Of a stretch of DNA of 64,000 nt, positions 54,229 to 63,138 are shown one piece after another. The stretch covers positions 25,751 to 89,750 of the forward strand of contig NZ_JAAVUV010000019.1 of the NCBI RefSeq assembly GCF_018449635.1. Direction: 5' to 3'. Both the position numbers and the translations under genes were made by a program. How positions within the stretch are numbered: position 1 is the stretch's first letter; each line of letters starts with the position of its first letter. Below the pieces are notes generated by a model. That model was not told the DNA's origin. It made no database searches and worked only from the letters and a program-made list of their open reading frames with translations. Source of the DNA: Caballeronia sp. dw_276. GTDB lineage: Bacteria; Pseudomonadota; Gammaproteobacteria; Burkholderiales; Burkholderiaceae.

Positions 54229-54939
54229 ATGAACGCCCTACCGAAAGACATCGAATCGCTACACCCAAGTCTTTGGCGAGGGACGCAATTGGCGCGTGCC
54301 CATGGGCGGACCGTGGACACGGGTTACGCAGCGCTATCAGCCGAGCTGCCTGGCGGCGGCTGGCCGTTGGGAACCATGACCGAGCTGCTTTTACAGCAGC
54401 CGGGCATCGGCGAAATGCGCCTGCTGGGTCCTGCCATGGCGGCGGTATCGGATAAGCGCTCGATTGCACTGATGGCCCCGCAGCAGGTCCCCAATGCGCA
54501 CGGTTACGCCTTTATGGGCATTGATCCAGGCAAGCTGATGTGGCTGAAGGCAGCTAAATCATCCGATGCGCTGTGGAGCGCGGAGCAGATCCTGAGAGCA
54601 GGCAGCTGCGGTGCACTCGTGCTCTGGCAGCAACATATTCGCGCCGAGTCGCTCAGGCGCCTGCTGCTGGCGGCACAAAGTTCCGAGATGCTGTTTTTCG
54701 TCATGCGACCGCTGGCGCGTGCCCAGGACTCGTCGCCGGCGCCCCTTAGACTTGCTGTTCGGGGCGTCGCTGAGGGCGTCGCCGTCGAACTGATTAAGCG
54801 GAAAGGCCCCGCTGCGCCGGCGCCGATTATGGTCAAACTCTCTCCGTCGCCCAACTTGATCAGCGAGCATCGTCGCGTCCAACGGCGCACGGTCGAACTG
54901 CCCGTGCCTGCGATCGAGCACGCCGCGGTCACTGAATGA
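54229..54939 (+). CDS. imuA: ImuA-like translesion synthesis-associated protein (RecA/SulA-related fold)
   Basis: A 236-residue protein from MNALPKDIESLHPSLWRG; the ORF start at 54220 lies within the LexA box. Family features are the N-terminal WRGTQL, LPGGGWPLGTMTELLL and the LVLWQQHIRAESLRRLLLAAQ stretch. ImuA usually works with ImuB and DnaE2 in error-prone repair. Here no imuB or dnaE2 follows; the Y-family polymerase in the window is a UmuC type 3 kb away. It may therefore cooperate with UmuC or with chromosomal ImuB/DnaE2. SOS-controlled by the box just upstream. Confidence 0.85.
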   Translation: MNALPKDIESLHPSLWRGTQLARAHGRTVDTGYAALSAELPGGGWPLGTMTELLLQQPGIGEMRLLGPAMAAVSDKRSIALMAPQQVPNAHGYAFMGIDPGKLMWLKAAKSSDALWSAEQILRAGSCGALVLWQQHIRAESLRRLLLAAQSSEMLFFVMRPLARAQDSSPAPLRLAVRGVAEGVAVELIKRKGPAAPAPIMVKLSPSPNLISEHRRVQRRTVELPVPAIEHAAVTE

Positions 54940-54943
54940 CGCG

Positions 54944-55288
54944 ATGGGGATCGATGCCATGCCCAAAACCCTCCCTGAGTTCGCGCCACTAAGCCTGAAG
55001 GAACTGCGTTCGCTTTGGAAGAAGTACCGAGGCAACGAAGATATCGAGCGGCTCGTGTTGGAAGTTCAGTTCAGCCGGGGTGTAATCAACGAAGTCGCCG
55101 ACTACTTCAAGATCATTCATCGCACATGGCGACAGGAAAATTTGGGTGAATTAATCGCGATCGAAAAATTGCGGCTTTTGTTGGTCAAGCAGCACCTGCG
55201 CCAGACCGTCCTCGCCGAGATCAAGCCGGCGCCCAAGGGAACGAAGCCATCTGAGCCACCGGAGCCCGAACCTGCATTGGTCGACTGA
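54944..55288 (+). CDS. Hypothetical protein downstream of imuA
   Basis: A 114-residue protein (or 109 from ATG 54959, MPKTLPEFAPLSL). Contains helical segments (LKELRSLWKKYRGNEDIERLVLEVQFSRGVINEVADYFKII) and a Pro/Glu tail. It starts four bases after the imuA stop and so probably shares the SOS promoter. No family recognised. Confidence 0.6.
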   Translation: MGIDAMPKTLPEFAPLSLKELRSLWKKYRGNEDIERLVLEVQFSRGVINEVADYFKIIHRTWRQENLGELIAIEKLRLLLVKQHLRQTVLAEIKPAPKGTKPSEPPEPEPALVD

Positions 55289-55426
55289 CGGGGGCCATGT
55301 CGCACATCGAGGCGGGTTCGATAAATGTTGGAACTACAACGACTTATGGGCTTTCAAGTGATGTTGTCCACAACGCTGTCCACAAATTGTGTGGACAACA
55401 TCGTGGGCTCGGTATCGTGGCGAGGA

Positions 55427-55726
55427 TCAGTCAGTGATAGCGAACTTGTCGCGATCCTGGTTCGCGATCCAGCGAGGGGGCTTGCCGCGACCGCTCCAGG
55501 TCGCGCCTGATGCGGGATCACGGTATTTCGCAGCGACAGGCGCCGATTGCTTCCGCGGGCCGCGGCTACTGCGTGGCTCAAGGTCTTCGGGCTTGACTTC
55601 GTATAGGGCCATTTGCTCGCGGATCCATTCGATCGCGTCACCGCGCTCGGCGTTTCTTAGTTCTTCAATCTGCTTTTCCAGTGCTTCACGTTGCGCAAGC
55701 AGGGCGCGGTATCCAGTGTCCGTCAT
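55427..55726 (-). CDS. H-NS-family nucleoid-associated protein (short Burkholderia type)
   Basis: A 99-residue protein with an N-terminal coiled coil (YRALLAQREALEKQIEELRNAER) and the C-terminal H-NS DNA-binding motif KYRDPASGATWSGRGKPPRWI. Plasmid-borne H-NS homologues typically silence AT-rich horizontally acquired genes and limit the fitness cost of the replicon. No operon partner; an H-NS supply for this replicon is the likely role. Confidence 0.93.
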   Translation of the reverse strand: MTDTGYRALLAQREALEKQIEELRNAERGDAIEWIREQMALYEVKPEDLEPRSSRGPRKQSAPVAAKYRDPASGATWSGRGKPPRWIANQDRDKFAITD

Positions 55727-55918
55727 TTGGGTCGTGTTTTCTTCTATGATTAGTGATGTGAGTTCGACCGATCATGGCTCCGGCCGTTCCAAAAACGAAG
55801 ATACGGCAAAGCAGTTACGTGCGCCGCTCTGTGCCGATTGTACGTTGCCCAGGCCGTGTGACGGCGAAGCGCAATCGACCCTTGGACGATTCGACATTAG
55901 GTCAGGACAAAAATTAAA

Positions 55919-56320
55919 ATGAGCACGCAACTAAGCAATCGGTGCAGGACATCCCTATACCGTATGATATTCGGTAAGCCCAACGGCAACGAGGAACGCA
56001 TCGTCTTCCTGATGGCCGGCAGCCGAGAAGCTGCGTCCAGGCGGGCAACATCTGTACTTGCGGCGCTCTTTGACATCGAGCCGCCCGAAGTCTATTTGTA
56101 CAACCTCGCGTCCTTCGGCGACCTGGTCGATTCGGGTGTGAGCGATGACGAAGATCTTCGTATTTTCGAACTGGGTTGGAAGGGACCAATGGTCAGTGTA
56201 TGGGCTGAACACCCCCTGTTCCTGACTGACGATTCATCGCTCCTTGGCAAGTGGGCCGAACTCTACGCGGACCTCGCCGGCGCGACCGCAGTGGAAGCAA
56301 TCAGACGCGCTCGCTCTTGA
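55919..56320 (+). CDS. Hypothetical protein, 133 residues
   Basis: Soluble alpha/beta-looking protein (NEERIVFLMAGSREAASRRATSVLAALFDIEPPEVYLYNLASFGDLVDSGV). Codon use is host-like, but the upstream region (AAAATTAAA) has no strong ribosome-binding site. It converges on the SRAP gene. No family recognised. Confidence 0.55.
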   Translation: MSTQLSNRCRTSLYRMIFGKPNGNEERIVFLMAGSREAASRRATSVLAALFDIEPPEVYLYNLASFGDLVDSGVSDDEDLRIFELGWKGPMVSVWAEHPLFLTDDSSLLGKWAELYADLAGATAVEAIRRARS

Positions 56321-56384
56321 ATGCGTCCCGCGGCCACGCTGCTGGTTGCTTCACTCGCCGAACGTATTCGCGGTTCTCCTCGGC

Positions 56385-57344
56385 TCAAGCGGCGAGGCGA
56401 TACTCGTAATACGGCTGATGACGATCGTCGAGAATGGCGTATTGAGCCGCCAGATCGGCAGGGTCTGGATTGAGCCAGGCGTTAATGTTCTCGGGCTTGA
56501 TCGGCACGATACAGCGGTCGTGACCGGCGAGCGCGATTTCCGCAGGGGGATCGTCGGTGACGGCAGCAAACGACAACAGGTCCGGCTCACCCTTGCCTGT
56601 CCACGTCGACCACAGGCACGCGATCAACATGTCCTGCGGCGGGTTCGGCTTGAACTCGAGGACGAGGTTTTCTTCTTTCTCGCCTTCAGCCAACTCACGC
56701 GCCTCAACACGGTGACGTGGTACGTTTTCATAAAACGCGCTCACCAACATCACGCCGTGTGTATATCCAAAGAGCCCCTTCCAGAACCCTTCAAGGCTGT
56801 CTTTTCGCGCATTGTACGTTCCGGGATACTTGGTGTCGTAGAACGCCGGCTTGCCGGCGGGACGACATTGATAACGCATCGGCTTCACCACAAGCTGACC
56901 ATTTTCGAAAACCATCACCGGCGCGTATTGGCCGGGAAATATCCGTGAGTCACGGTCCTTCAGCTCGGTCCGGTTGAAGTCTTCCAGCTTGCCGCGGATC
57001 CAAGCGATCTTGTCGGTCGCAATCCGCTGGCTGTCGGTCGCCGCTTTGGTGGTCTTCGTCAGTAGCGTTCGCTCGGCGTCGGCCAAGCGCGTGCGCTGTT
57101 TGAACAGGTCCTCTTCAAGCTTCGCCGTTTGGCCAGCCGAAAACTCGACGATCGCTTCTTTGATGCGCGCCTCTGCATCGTTTTGCGGCAGCAGGAACGG
57201 CGCTTCCATGGCCTTCGGGATTTTCGATTTGCTGCCGCTGCGGCGGTCCCAAAACAGTCGAAAAAATTCATCGATATCGATGTCCGCGCCATAGACGTGC
57301 ACGTATTTGCGATAGTCCGCGGTGATCTGAGCCGAGTAACACAT
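56385..57344 (-). CDS. SRAP-domain protein (YedK/HMCES-like abasic-site DNA-protein crosslinker)
   Basis: A 319-residue SRAP protein, longer than E. coli YedK (about 222 residues) because of a helical insertion near residues 55-125 (AEARIKEAIVEFSAGQTAKLEEDLF). The catalytic Cys2 follows the initiator Met (MCYSAQ). The Asn in TYNARKDS, the Glu in SAFYEN and the His in GHDRCIVPI match the active site that covalently caps abasic sites in single-stranded DNA. On a conjugative element it could protect incoming single strands or act with the SOS polymerase. No LexA box was seen directly upstream. Confidence 0.9.
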   Translation of the reverse strand: MCYSAQITADYRKYVHVYGADIDIDEFFRLFWDRRSGSKSKIPKAMEAPFLLPQNDAEARIKEAIVEFSAGQTAKLEEDLFKQRTRLADAERTLLTKTTKAATDSQRIATDKIAWIRGKLEDFNRTELKDRDSRIFPGQYAPVMVFENGQLVVKPMRYQCRPAGKPAFYDTKYPGTYNARKDSLEGFWKGLFGYTHGVMLVSAFYENVPRHRVEARELAEGEKEENLVLEFKPNPPQDMLIACLWSTWTGKGEPDLLSFAAVTDDPPAEIALAGHDRCIVPIKPENINAWLNPDPADLAAQYAILDDRHQPYYEYRLAA

Positions 57345-57433
57345 GACGAATGCTCTCCATCTCCTGTTCGTGAACCATGATACCCGCGTGACCAGCGCTG
57401 GTCGAAGAGGTGATCACTTTCCAACGACCAGTC

Positions 57434-58705
57434 CTATCGCACGATGGGAAGTGCTGCCCAATCAGACGTGTACGCGGGACTGCGCCTGTCCTGATTCATG
57501 TGCCATGTTCTGCGCTGCCCAACTGCGCCGACCTTCAACGTTCCACGTCCGTATTTGTCGTTGATCGCATCGAGCGCAACCATCATCTTCGCCTGCCGGC
57601 TAGCATCGCGACCAAAGAGCTCGCCTTGCTCAATTGAGATCGATTGCAACTCGTGAAGCAGCACCGCGGCCTTCGCATACCGAAAACCCTCCCGATAGAT
57701 CTGACGCAGCCCGAACAACGCCGAGTCGACCAGCGTCAAGGTGTCCGACGTCGGTGAAACGAGCGGAACATTGATGGCACGGCTGTATTGCGGGTCGTCG
57801 CGTTTAAACGGGCTTGTTCGGATAAAGACCTGGACCTGATTGGCGTGCAACGCTTGCCGACGCAATCGCTCGGCCGCTGTCGCGACAAATTGCGTGACGG
57901 CCTGTGTCAGTTCATCGAGGGTGTACACGACATGACCGAAGCTGCGCGAGCAAAGCACTTGCTTCTGCGGTTGCCCCGCATCTTCAAAGCCGTAGCACGC
58001 GATGCCGTTGAGCTCGAGCAAAGTCCGCTCGAGAACCACGGAAAACTGCTTGCGAATGAACGAAGGGCTCACGCGTTTGAATTGCAGCACCGTTTCGACA
58101 CCCATCTCATGAAGACGCGCGCCAATCTTCCGGCCGACGCCCCAGACTTCACCGACGTCCACGCTCGCAAAGATGTTGTCGCGCTCCTCGGGCGTCAGCA
58201 CGCCGATGTCACATACACCATGCCAGAGGCGGCCCACGTTCTTCTTGGCAATGTGGTTCGCCATTTTCGCGAGCGTCTTCGTGGGACCGATGCCGATGCA
58301 CGTGGGAATGCCAATCCATTGCAGCACCTGAGCGCGTATCTGAAGGCCATAGGTTGTCAGGTCACAGCGAAATCCGCCCAGGTCGAGAAAGCATTCATCG
58401 ATCGAGTAGATCTCCTGGACGGGCGAATACTGGCCGATTAATGACATCATGCGGTCGCTGAGATCAGCATACAGGGCGTAGTTAGAGCTGAGCGCGATAA
58501 GGCCGCTGGTGCGCTCGAGGTCGCGAATCTGAAAATACGGCTGCCCCATTCCCACTTTCAAATTTTTCGCTTCTTGCGATCTCGCGACTGCACACCCATC
58601 ATTGTTGCTGAGTACGACGACAGGTTTTCCGATGAGCGACGGCCTGAAACATCGTTCGCACGAAACGTAGAAGTTGTTACCGTCGATGAGCGCAAAGGTG
58701 GTCAT
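57434..58705 (-). CDS. umuC: Y-family DNA polymerase UmuC-like (Pol V catalytic subunit)
   Basis: A 423-residue polymerase from MTTFALIDGNNFYVSCERCF, the canonical UmuC opening. The ATG overlaps the umuD stop codon. Catalytic acidic residues are in ALIDGNNF and in YSIDECFLDL; the steric-gate aromatic is in the FYVSCERCF segment. The little-finger region and C-terminal tail (SPAYTSDWAALPIVR) are complete. With UmuD' it performs error-prone lesion bypass. Plasmid-borne umuDC operons (compare mucAB, rumAB) are common. Confidence 0.95.
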   Translation of the reverse strand: MTTFALIDGNNFYVSCERCFRPSLIGKPVVVLSNNDGCAVARSQEAKNLKVGMGQPYFQIRDLERTSGLIALSSNYALYADLSDRMMSLIGQYSPVQEIYSIDECFLDLGGFRCDLTTYGLQIRAQVLQWIGIPTCIGIGPTKTLAKMANHIAKKNVGRLWHGVCDIGVLTPEERDNIFASVDVGEVWGVGRKIGARLHEMGVETVLQFKRVSPSFIRKQFSVVLERTLLELNGIACYGFEDAGQPQKQVLCSRSFGHVVYTLDELTQAVTQFVATAAERLRRQALHANQVQVFIRTSPFKRDDPQYSRAINVPLVSPTSDTLTLVDSALFGLRQIYREGFRYAKAAVLLHELQSISIEQGELFGRDASRQAKMMVALDAINDKYGRGTLKVGAVGQRRTWHMNQDRRSPAYTSDWAALPIVR

Positions 58706-59145
58706 CGACGTTTCTGCGGATGCAGCAGCTGACGCAAATTCCACGTGACCACGCCCCACACGCTCATCTCCTGCCCTTCGACGAACGTGATCGGGGGATA
58801 AAGCGGGTTCGCCGCGTGCAGACGGACGACGCCCGAGCGTTTGTACAAGCGCTTGACCGTGAACTCGTCGTCGACGCAGGCAAGGACCACTCGACCATGC
58901 ACCGGCTCGATCGAGCGATCAACGATCAGACGGTCGCCGTCAAAGATCCTGGCGTCAATCATTGAGTCCCCTTCTACCTGAAACAGAAACGTCGCGATCG
59001 GGTTGAGCACCAGCACGTCATTAAGATCGATGCGCTTTTGCGTGTGATCCTGCGCCGGACTGGGAAACCCTGCCGGCACCTTTGCCAGCACTTCGATGAG
59101 AAATGAGCCTGCGGCGTCGGCGGTAATCGGGATCGGGCGGCTCAT
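58702..59145 (-). CDS. umuD: UmuD-like self-cleaving Pol V accessory protein
   Basis: A 147-residue LexA/UmuD-family protein. The cleavage site is Ala25-Gly26 (VPAGFPSPAQDH); Ser61 (GDSM) and Lys98 (FTVKRL) form the catalytic dyad, each one residue later than in E. coli UmuD. RecA-stimulated self-cleavage yields UmuD', which activates UmuC. First gene of the SOS operon, with a LexA box 13 bases upstream. Confidence 0.95.
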   Translation of the reverse strand: MSRPIPITADAAGSFLIEVLAKVPAGFPSPAQDHTQKRIDLNDVLVLNPIATFLFQVEGDSMIDARIFDGDRLIVDRSIEPVHGRVVLACVDDEFTVKRLYKRSGVVRLHAANPLYPPITFVEGQEMSVWGVVTWNLRQLLHPQKRR

Positions 59146-59157
59146 GGACAGACAACA

Positions 59158-59173
59158 CTGTATGGATGTACAG
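59158..59173 (-). promoter_or_regulatory. LexA (SOS) box upstream of umuDC
   Basis: CTGT-ATGGATGT-ACAG, matching CTGT-N8-ACAG, 13 bases before the umuD start. It differs from the imuA box at one position of the spacer, implying similar LexA affinity. Confidence 0.85.
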
Positions 59174-59234
59174 TATTCTATCTCGGGTTTTGAAACGCTG
59201 AATTGCCCCTATTTAGTCGATTGCGGAGGCTGTT

Positions 59235-59546
59235 ATGGATATGCTTGTTCGACGAAAGCATCCGATGCCGGAGATGGCGGCCTTCGTTGCGGAGCTGCGA
59301 GCGGCCTTTGGCGACTCGGTCGACGAAGCGGTGACTCGAGGAAAGAACGGTGAGCCGACGTTTTACGCCCGTGAGAATGGGCGCACCGTCGGTACGCCGC
59401 CAGCAGACCATCACAACGCATGGAAGGCGTCCGAGGACGTTCGCGATCGTCACTATTGCGACGGGTGTGACGGAAGTTGCATTGGCACCCCGATCAGGTG
59501 CAGTCAGCGCATGACCCAAACGATGCAAGCCCAACAGAAACGCTAG
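59235..59546 (+). CDS. Small plasmid-type hypothetical protein
   Basis: A 103-residue protein with GGAGG before the ATG. N-terminal half PEMAAFVAELRAAFGDSVDEAVTRGKNGEPTFYARENGRTVGT, then a Cys cluster (HYCDGCDGSCIGTPIRCS) that could bind a metal. The pattern is reminiscent of small accessory proteins of conjugative elements. Divergent from the SOS operon. Confidence 0.7.
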   Translation: MDMLVRRKHPMPEMAAFVAELRAAFGDSVDEAVTRGKNGEPTFYARENGRTVGTPPADHHNAWKASEDVRDRHYCDGCDGSCIGTPIRCSQRMTQTMQAQQKR

Positions 59547-59558
59547 ACGAGGAGTTGC

Positions 59559-59900
59559 ATGTTTGTAGAGAATGAACGGCGCACAGAATTGCTGTGCTTC
59601 CTGGTCGTGACTGCTGCAGCGTCGCATGGCTTGACCAGTGAATGGCGGGTTGACCACGTGGTCGAGAGTTGCCGGCTCTGGCTCAGACGAAACGCTGTAA
59701 AGATGCCGTGGCTTGAGCGAGTCAACCTGGGGCAGCTTGCACTTCGACTCGCGAGACGCGACCTGTTCAAAGCCAAGGTCGTGATCCGGCAGGCGCACGT
59801 TCAAGCTCTATTCACGGGTGAAATGGCGTTGAATCTATCGAGCACCATGGTTCAGCGCGTCTTGGCCATCTGCGCGGACGCTATTGCGCAGCGCCAGTAG
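59559..59900 (+). CDS. Hypothetical protein, 113 residues
   Basis: Preceded by GAGGAG and 12 bases after the previous gene, so in the same operon. Basic, mostly helical (MFVENERRTELLCFLVVTAAA). No domain recognised. Confidence 0.6.
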   Translation: MFVENERRTELLCFLVVTAAASHGLTSEWRVDHVVESCRLWLRRNAVKMPWLERVNLGQLALRLARRDLFKAKVVIRQAHVQALFTGEMALNLSSTMVQRVLAICADAIAQRQ

Positions 59901-60065
59901 CAGCGCGCAATTGCTCAGTAAAGGGCGTAAGCAATCGCACTAATGTTGCATGCCGATGGCATAGCGCATCGCTACGGTGAGCCCGTGAAGGGATCCCTCG
60001 AATCGACATGCGCGGCAGCAACGTCGCGCCGTGGCGCAACTCGACCAAACATTTCGCTAGCAGCG

Positions 60066-60500
60066 TCAGGTGGAATCTACTGTCAACTGTTTTAGCAATG
60101 CAACGAGTTCGCTGGGCGGCTGACCTTTTTGGCAATAAGCATCAAACTCGTGGTCCATGAGGTGACGTCGCACTTCGGTCTCGTCCAACGCGGTAAAGGC
60201 AACGATCGCAATATGACTCGTTTTTGTATCTCGGCGAATCACCAAAGCCGCTTCGAAACCCGTGCATCCCGGCATCGAAATATCCATCACGATGAGATGC
60301 GGCGTCCATGTTATGGCTACATCAACCGCCTGCCGTCCTCCGTAGGCGGTCCGGATATCGAGGTCCTCCAGTTGCAAATACATCGCCAATGCATCCGCCG
60401 CGTTTTGGTTGTCGTCTACCACTAGCACGCGAAGGCGCGTGCCTGCAGCGCTTACTCGGCGCTCGGTCCATATGCGGTTCCGTGCGATGTCCCAGTTCAT
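60066..60500 (-). CDS. Single-domain response regulator (receiver)
   Basis: A 144-residue CheY-like receiver from MNWDIARNRIW, chosen because GGAGAGG precedes it; upstream ATGs at 60638 and others lack signals. Phosphoacceptor Asp73 (HLIVMDISMPG), acidic pocket VVDDN near 28-31, switch Thr in AFTAL. The usual conserved Lys in the KP motif near the C-terminus is present as QKGQPPSE rather than KP. It is close to the kinase gene at 61542 on the opposite strand and may receive phosphate from it. Confidence 0.88.
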   Translation of the reverse strand: MNWDIARNRIWTERRVSAAGTRLRVLVVDDNQNAADALAMYLQLEDLDIRTAYGGRQAVDVAITWTPHLIVMDISMPGCTGFEAALVIRRDTKTSHIAIVAFTALDETEVRRHLMDHEFDAYCQKGQPPSELVALLKQLTVDST

Positions 60501-60725
60501 ACAACCTCTCCAGCAGACGTTACGTTTCATTCGTAGTTTCAGCAATTTGGAGACCCAGGAACGCCCGTGAGGATATCCACTCGAGGCCGGCTGCGAATAC
60601 GAAGACAAACGACGAGAACTTTGGCAGCTGCTTTTCAACAGTTACATCAAATTCCGGCCCGGTAAAAATCACTGGCCCGTTAATGTGAAACAATGGAACA
60701 CAGCAGTTTCTTGAGGTCCAAACAG

Positions 60726-61529
60726 ATGAATATCCAATTTCGCAACAACGTACACGTCAAGGGCGACGGACCTTCAACGATCGTTTTCGCGCATGGATTT
60801 GGCTGCGACCAAAATATGTGGCGCTTTTTCTCGCCGAGCTTCGCGGCCCGATATCAGGTCATTTTGTTCGACCTAGTGGGTGGCGGCGATTCCGACCTTA
60901 TGGCCTACGACCGTGCCAAGTACGGGTCCCTTCACGGTTACGCGTCAGACGTGCTGGAGATCGTCGAGGAATTCGCAACTGGCCCAGTGATTTATGTTGG
61001 ACACTCGGTCAGCGCAATGATTGGCATGCTCGCTGCGATCGAGATGCCGGGTCGGTTTGCAGCTAACGTCATGATCGGGCCTTCGCCTTCGTTTATTAAT
61101 GACGGCGAGTACGTCGGCGGGTTCACACGAGGTGACATCGACGAATTGCTGCAAACACTGGAAAGCAACTATCTGGGTTGGTCGAGCACGATGGCACCGG
61201 CCATCATGGGGGCCTCGAACGGCCCAGAAATGGCCGCGGAACTGACCAACAGCTTTTGTCGTACAGACCCTGAGATCGCCAAGCATTTCGCGCGCGTGAC
61301 GTTTCTCGCCGATCACCGTGCGGAGTTATCCAAAGTGACTACGCCAACGCTGATCGTCCAGTCGGACGACGATCTGCTGGCGCCTGTGGGCGTTGGGCAA
61401 TATATGCACGAGCGGATCGTCGGCAGCAGCCTGAGCGTGGTTCAGAACGTCGGCCACTGCCCACATCTAAGTGCGCCGGGCCCAAGCAAAGATGCTACTG
61501 AAGCTTTTCTGGCAGGCCTCGGCTTGTGA
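60726..61529 (+). CDS. RsbQ-like alpha/beta hydrolase
   Basis: A 267-residue hydrolase, nearly the length of Bacillus RsbQ, from MNIQFRNNVHVKGDG (an ATG at 60693 is also possible). The nucleophile is Ser94 in GHSVSAMIG; the likely acid is in QSDDDLLAP and the His in NVGHCPHLSAPG. RsbQ-type proteins hydrolyse a small hydrophobic signal and act together with a PAS-domain partner (RsbP). The next gene, 12 bases downstream, encodes a protein that begins with a PAS domain, reproducing this pairing with a histidine kinase instead of a phosphatase. Confidence 0.92.
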   Translation: MNIQFRNNVHVKGDGPSTIVFAHGFGCDQNMWRFFSPSFAARYQVILFDLVGGGDSDLMAYDRAKYGSLHGYASDVLEIVEEFATGPVIYVGHSVSAMIGMLAAIEMPGRFAANVMIGPSPSFINDGEYVGGFTRGDIDELLQTLESNYLGWSSTMAPAIMGASNGPEMAAELTNSFCRTDPEIAKHFARVTFLADHRAELSKVTTPTLIVQSDDDLLAPVGVGQYMHERIVGSSLSVVQNVGHCPHLSAPGPSKDATEAFLAGLGL

Positions 61530-61541
61530 ACAGGCGGCTCC

Positions 61542-63086
61542 ATGCAGACGCTTAATTCGTTCGAGCAAGCGTACGAACACGCACCCTGTGGTCTCGTTAC
61601 GACCCGGATCGACGGCACCATTGTCCGTGTGAATGCGACGTTTTGCAGTTGGTGCGGATTTGCAGCGTCTGAGCTGGTAGGTCGGCGTCGTATCCAGGAT
61701 TTACTGACCATCGGCGGTAGGGTCTTCCATCAAACGCATTGGGCGCCATTGCTATTGATGCAGCGTTCAGTGGCCGAAGTTAAGCTTGATATTCGCCACA
61801 GCGCCGGCCACAAGGTGCCCATGCTGATTAATGCTTTGCGCCGAGGCGACGGCGATGTGCAGTATGACGACTTCGCTTTTGTGATCGTTACCGATCGAGA
61901 TAAATACGAGCAGGAACTATTATCCACGCGTTCGAGGGCGGAAGAGGCACTTGAGGCTAAAAAGCAGGCTGAAAAGGCGCTGCAATTGATCAATCGCCGC
62001 AAGGATGAATTTCTCGCGACGCTCGCCCACGAGTTACGCAATCCGTTGGCGCCGATCCAAGCAGTCGTAGAGCTGCTCCGGAATAAGGATTTAGTCGATC
62101 CTCAAGTGCTGTGGTCGCGTGGCGTGCTTGAACGACAAGTCGCTCAGATCGCACGACTCGTCGATGACCTGATGGAAGTGTCGAGGGTGGCTGAAGGCAA
62201 GCTCGAACTGCGGCGGCAGAGAATGGATCTGGGCGACGTTATACGGCAGTCGATCGAGGGCTCGCGCGTTCTCATCGATGCGTCGGCACATACCTTGAAG
62301 TTGACGCTGCCAGCCGACCCCATCATGCTTGACGCAGATCCTGTGCGGCTGATCCAGGTGTTTCAGAACCTGGTGAACAACGCAGCAAAGTACACCCCAA
62401 CTGGTGGCGCTATCGAAGTAAGCGTCGCCCGAGACGGTGACATAGCGATAGTGACAGTACGCGATAACGGAATAGGCATGTCGCCTGAGCATCTGCCGAC
62501 GATCTTCGGAATATTTGCACAACTGGAACCCGGGCTCTCGCGCTCTCAAGGTGGTTTGGGTATCGGATTGTCATTGGTCGAGTCCCTCATCCAGCGACAT
62601 GGCGGTACGGTCACCGCTTCGAGCAAGGGAATTGGGCAAGGAAGTGAATTCGTCGTTCGCCTGCCGATATCGGGCTCTCGGCGTGATGCGTCGCATCCGG
62701 ACGCAACTTCCGATCCCCCTCGCAGCAAAAACAGGCGGGTGCTGATCATTGATGATAGTGAGGATGCAGCGCAGAGTCTTGCGATGCTGCTCGATACCGA
62801 CGGCCACGAAGTCCGAACAGCACACGATGGGGCGACCGGATTAAAGCTGCTGCTTGAGTCGCCCGCAGACGCCGTTCTGTTGGACATCGGCTTACCAGAT
62901 CTCAACGGGTATGAACTGGCGGAGCAGATCCGCCAACGTCCCGAAGGGCGTGAGGTCCTGTTGATCGCGCTGACGGGCTGGGGCCAGCCGCAAGACAAGA
63001 TCAACGCGGAAGCTGCGGGTTTTGATCTGCACCTTACGAAACCCGTCGATTATCCGAAGCTGTTGGCTATCCTCAATCGAACCTGA
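61542..63086 (+). CDS. PAS-histidine kinase-receiver hybrid sensor
   Basis: A 514-residue cytoplasmic hybrid kinase. PAS domain at residues 1-125 (FEQAYEHAPCGLVTTRIDGTIVRVNATFCSWCGF), coiled-coil linker, HisKA with His163 (LATLAHELRNPLAPI), HATPase at about 270-385 (FQNLVNNAAKYTP, GGLGIGLSLVESL), and a receiver with Asp448 (AVLLDIGLPDLNGYEL). Coupled with the RsbQ-like hydrolase gene: the hydrolase could create or relay the signal sensed by the PAS domain. The response regulator at 60066 is a possible partner. Confidence 0.93.
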   Translation: MQTLNSFEQAYEHAPCGLVTTRIDGTIVRVNATFCSWCGFAASELVGRRRIQDLLTIGGRVFHQTHWAPLLLMQRSVAEVKLDIRHSAGHKVPMLINALRRGDGDVQYDDFAFVIVTDRDKYEQELLSTRSRAEEALEAKKQAEKALQLINRRKDEFLATLAHELRNPLAPIQAVVELLRNKDLVDPQVLWSRGVLERQVAQIARLVDDLMEVSRVAEGKLELRRQRMDLGDVIRQSIEGSRVLIDASAHTLKLTLPADPIMLDADPVRLIQVFQNLVNNAAKYTPTGGAIEVSVARDGDIAIVTVRDNGIGMSPEHLPTIFGIFAQLEPGLSRSQGGLGIGLSLVESLIQRHGGTVTASSKGIGQGSEFVVRLPISGSRRDASHPDATSDPPRSKNRRVLIIDDSEDAAQSLAMLLDTDGHEVRTAHDGATGLKLLLESPADAVLLDIGLPDLNGYELAEQIRQRPEGREVLLIALTGWGQPQDKINAEAAGFDLHLTKPVDYPKLLAILNRT

Positions 63087-63138
63087 AAGCGTGGCTAACA
63101 TCAAAGGGCTAGATCCGCGTCTAGCTGAGTGCCGCTGC

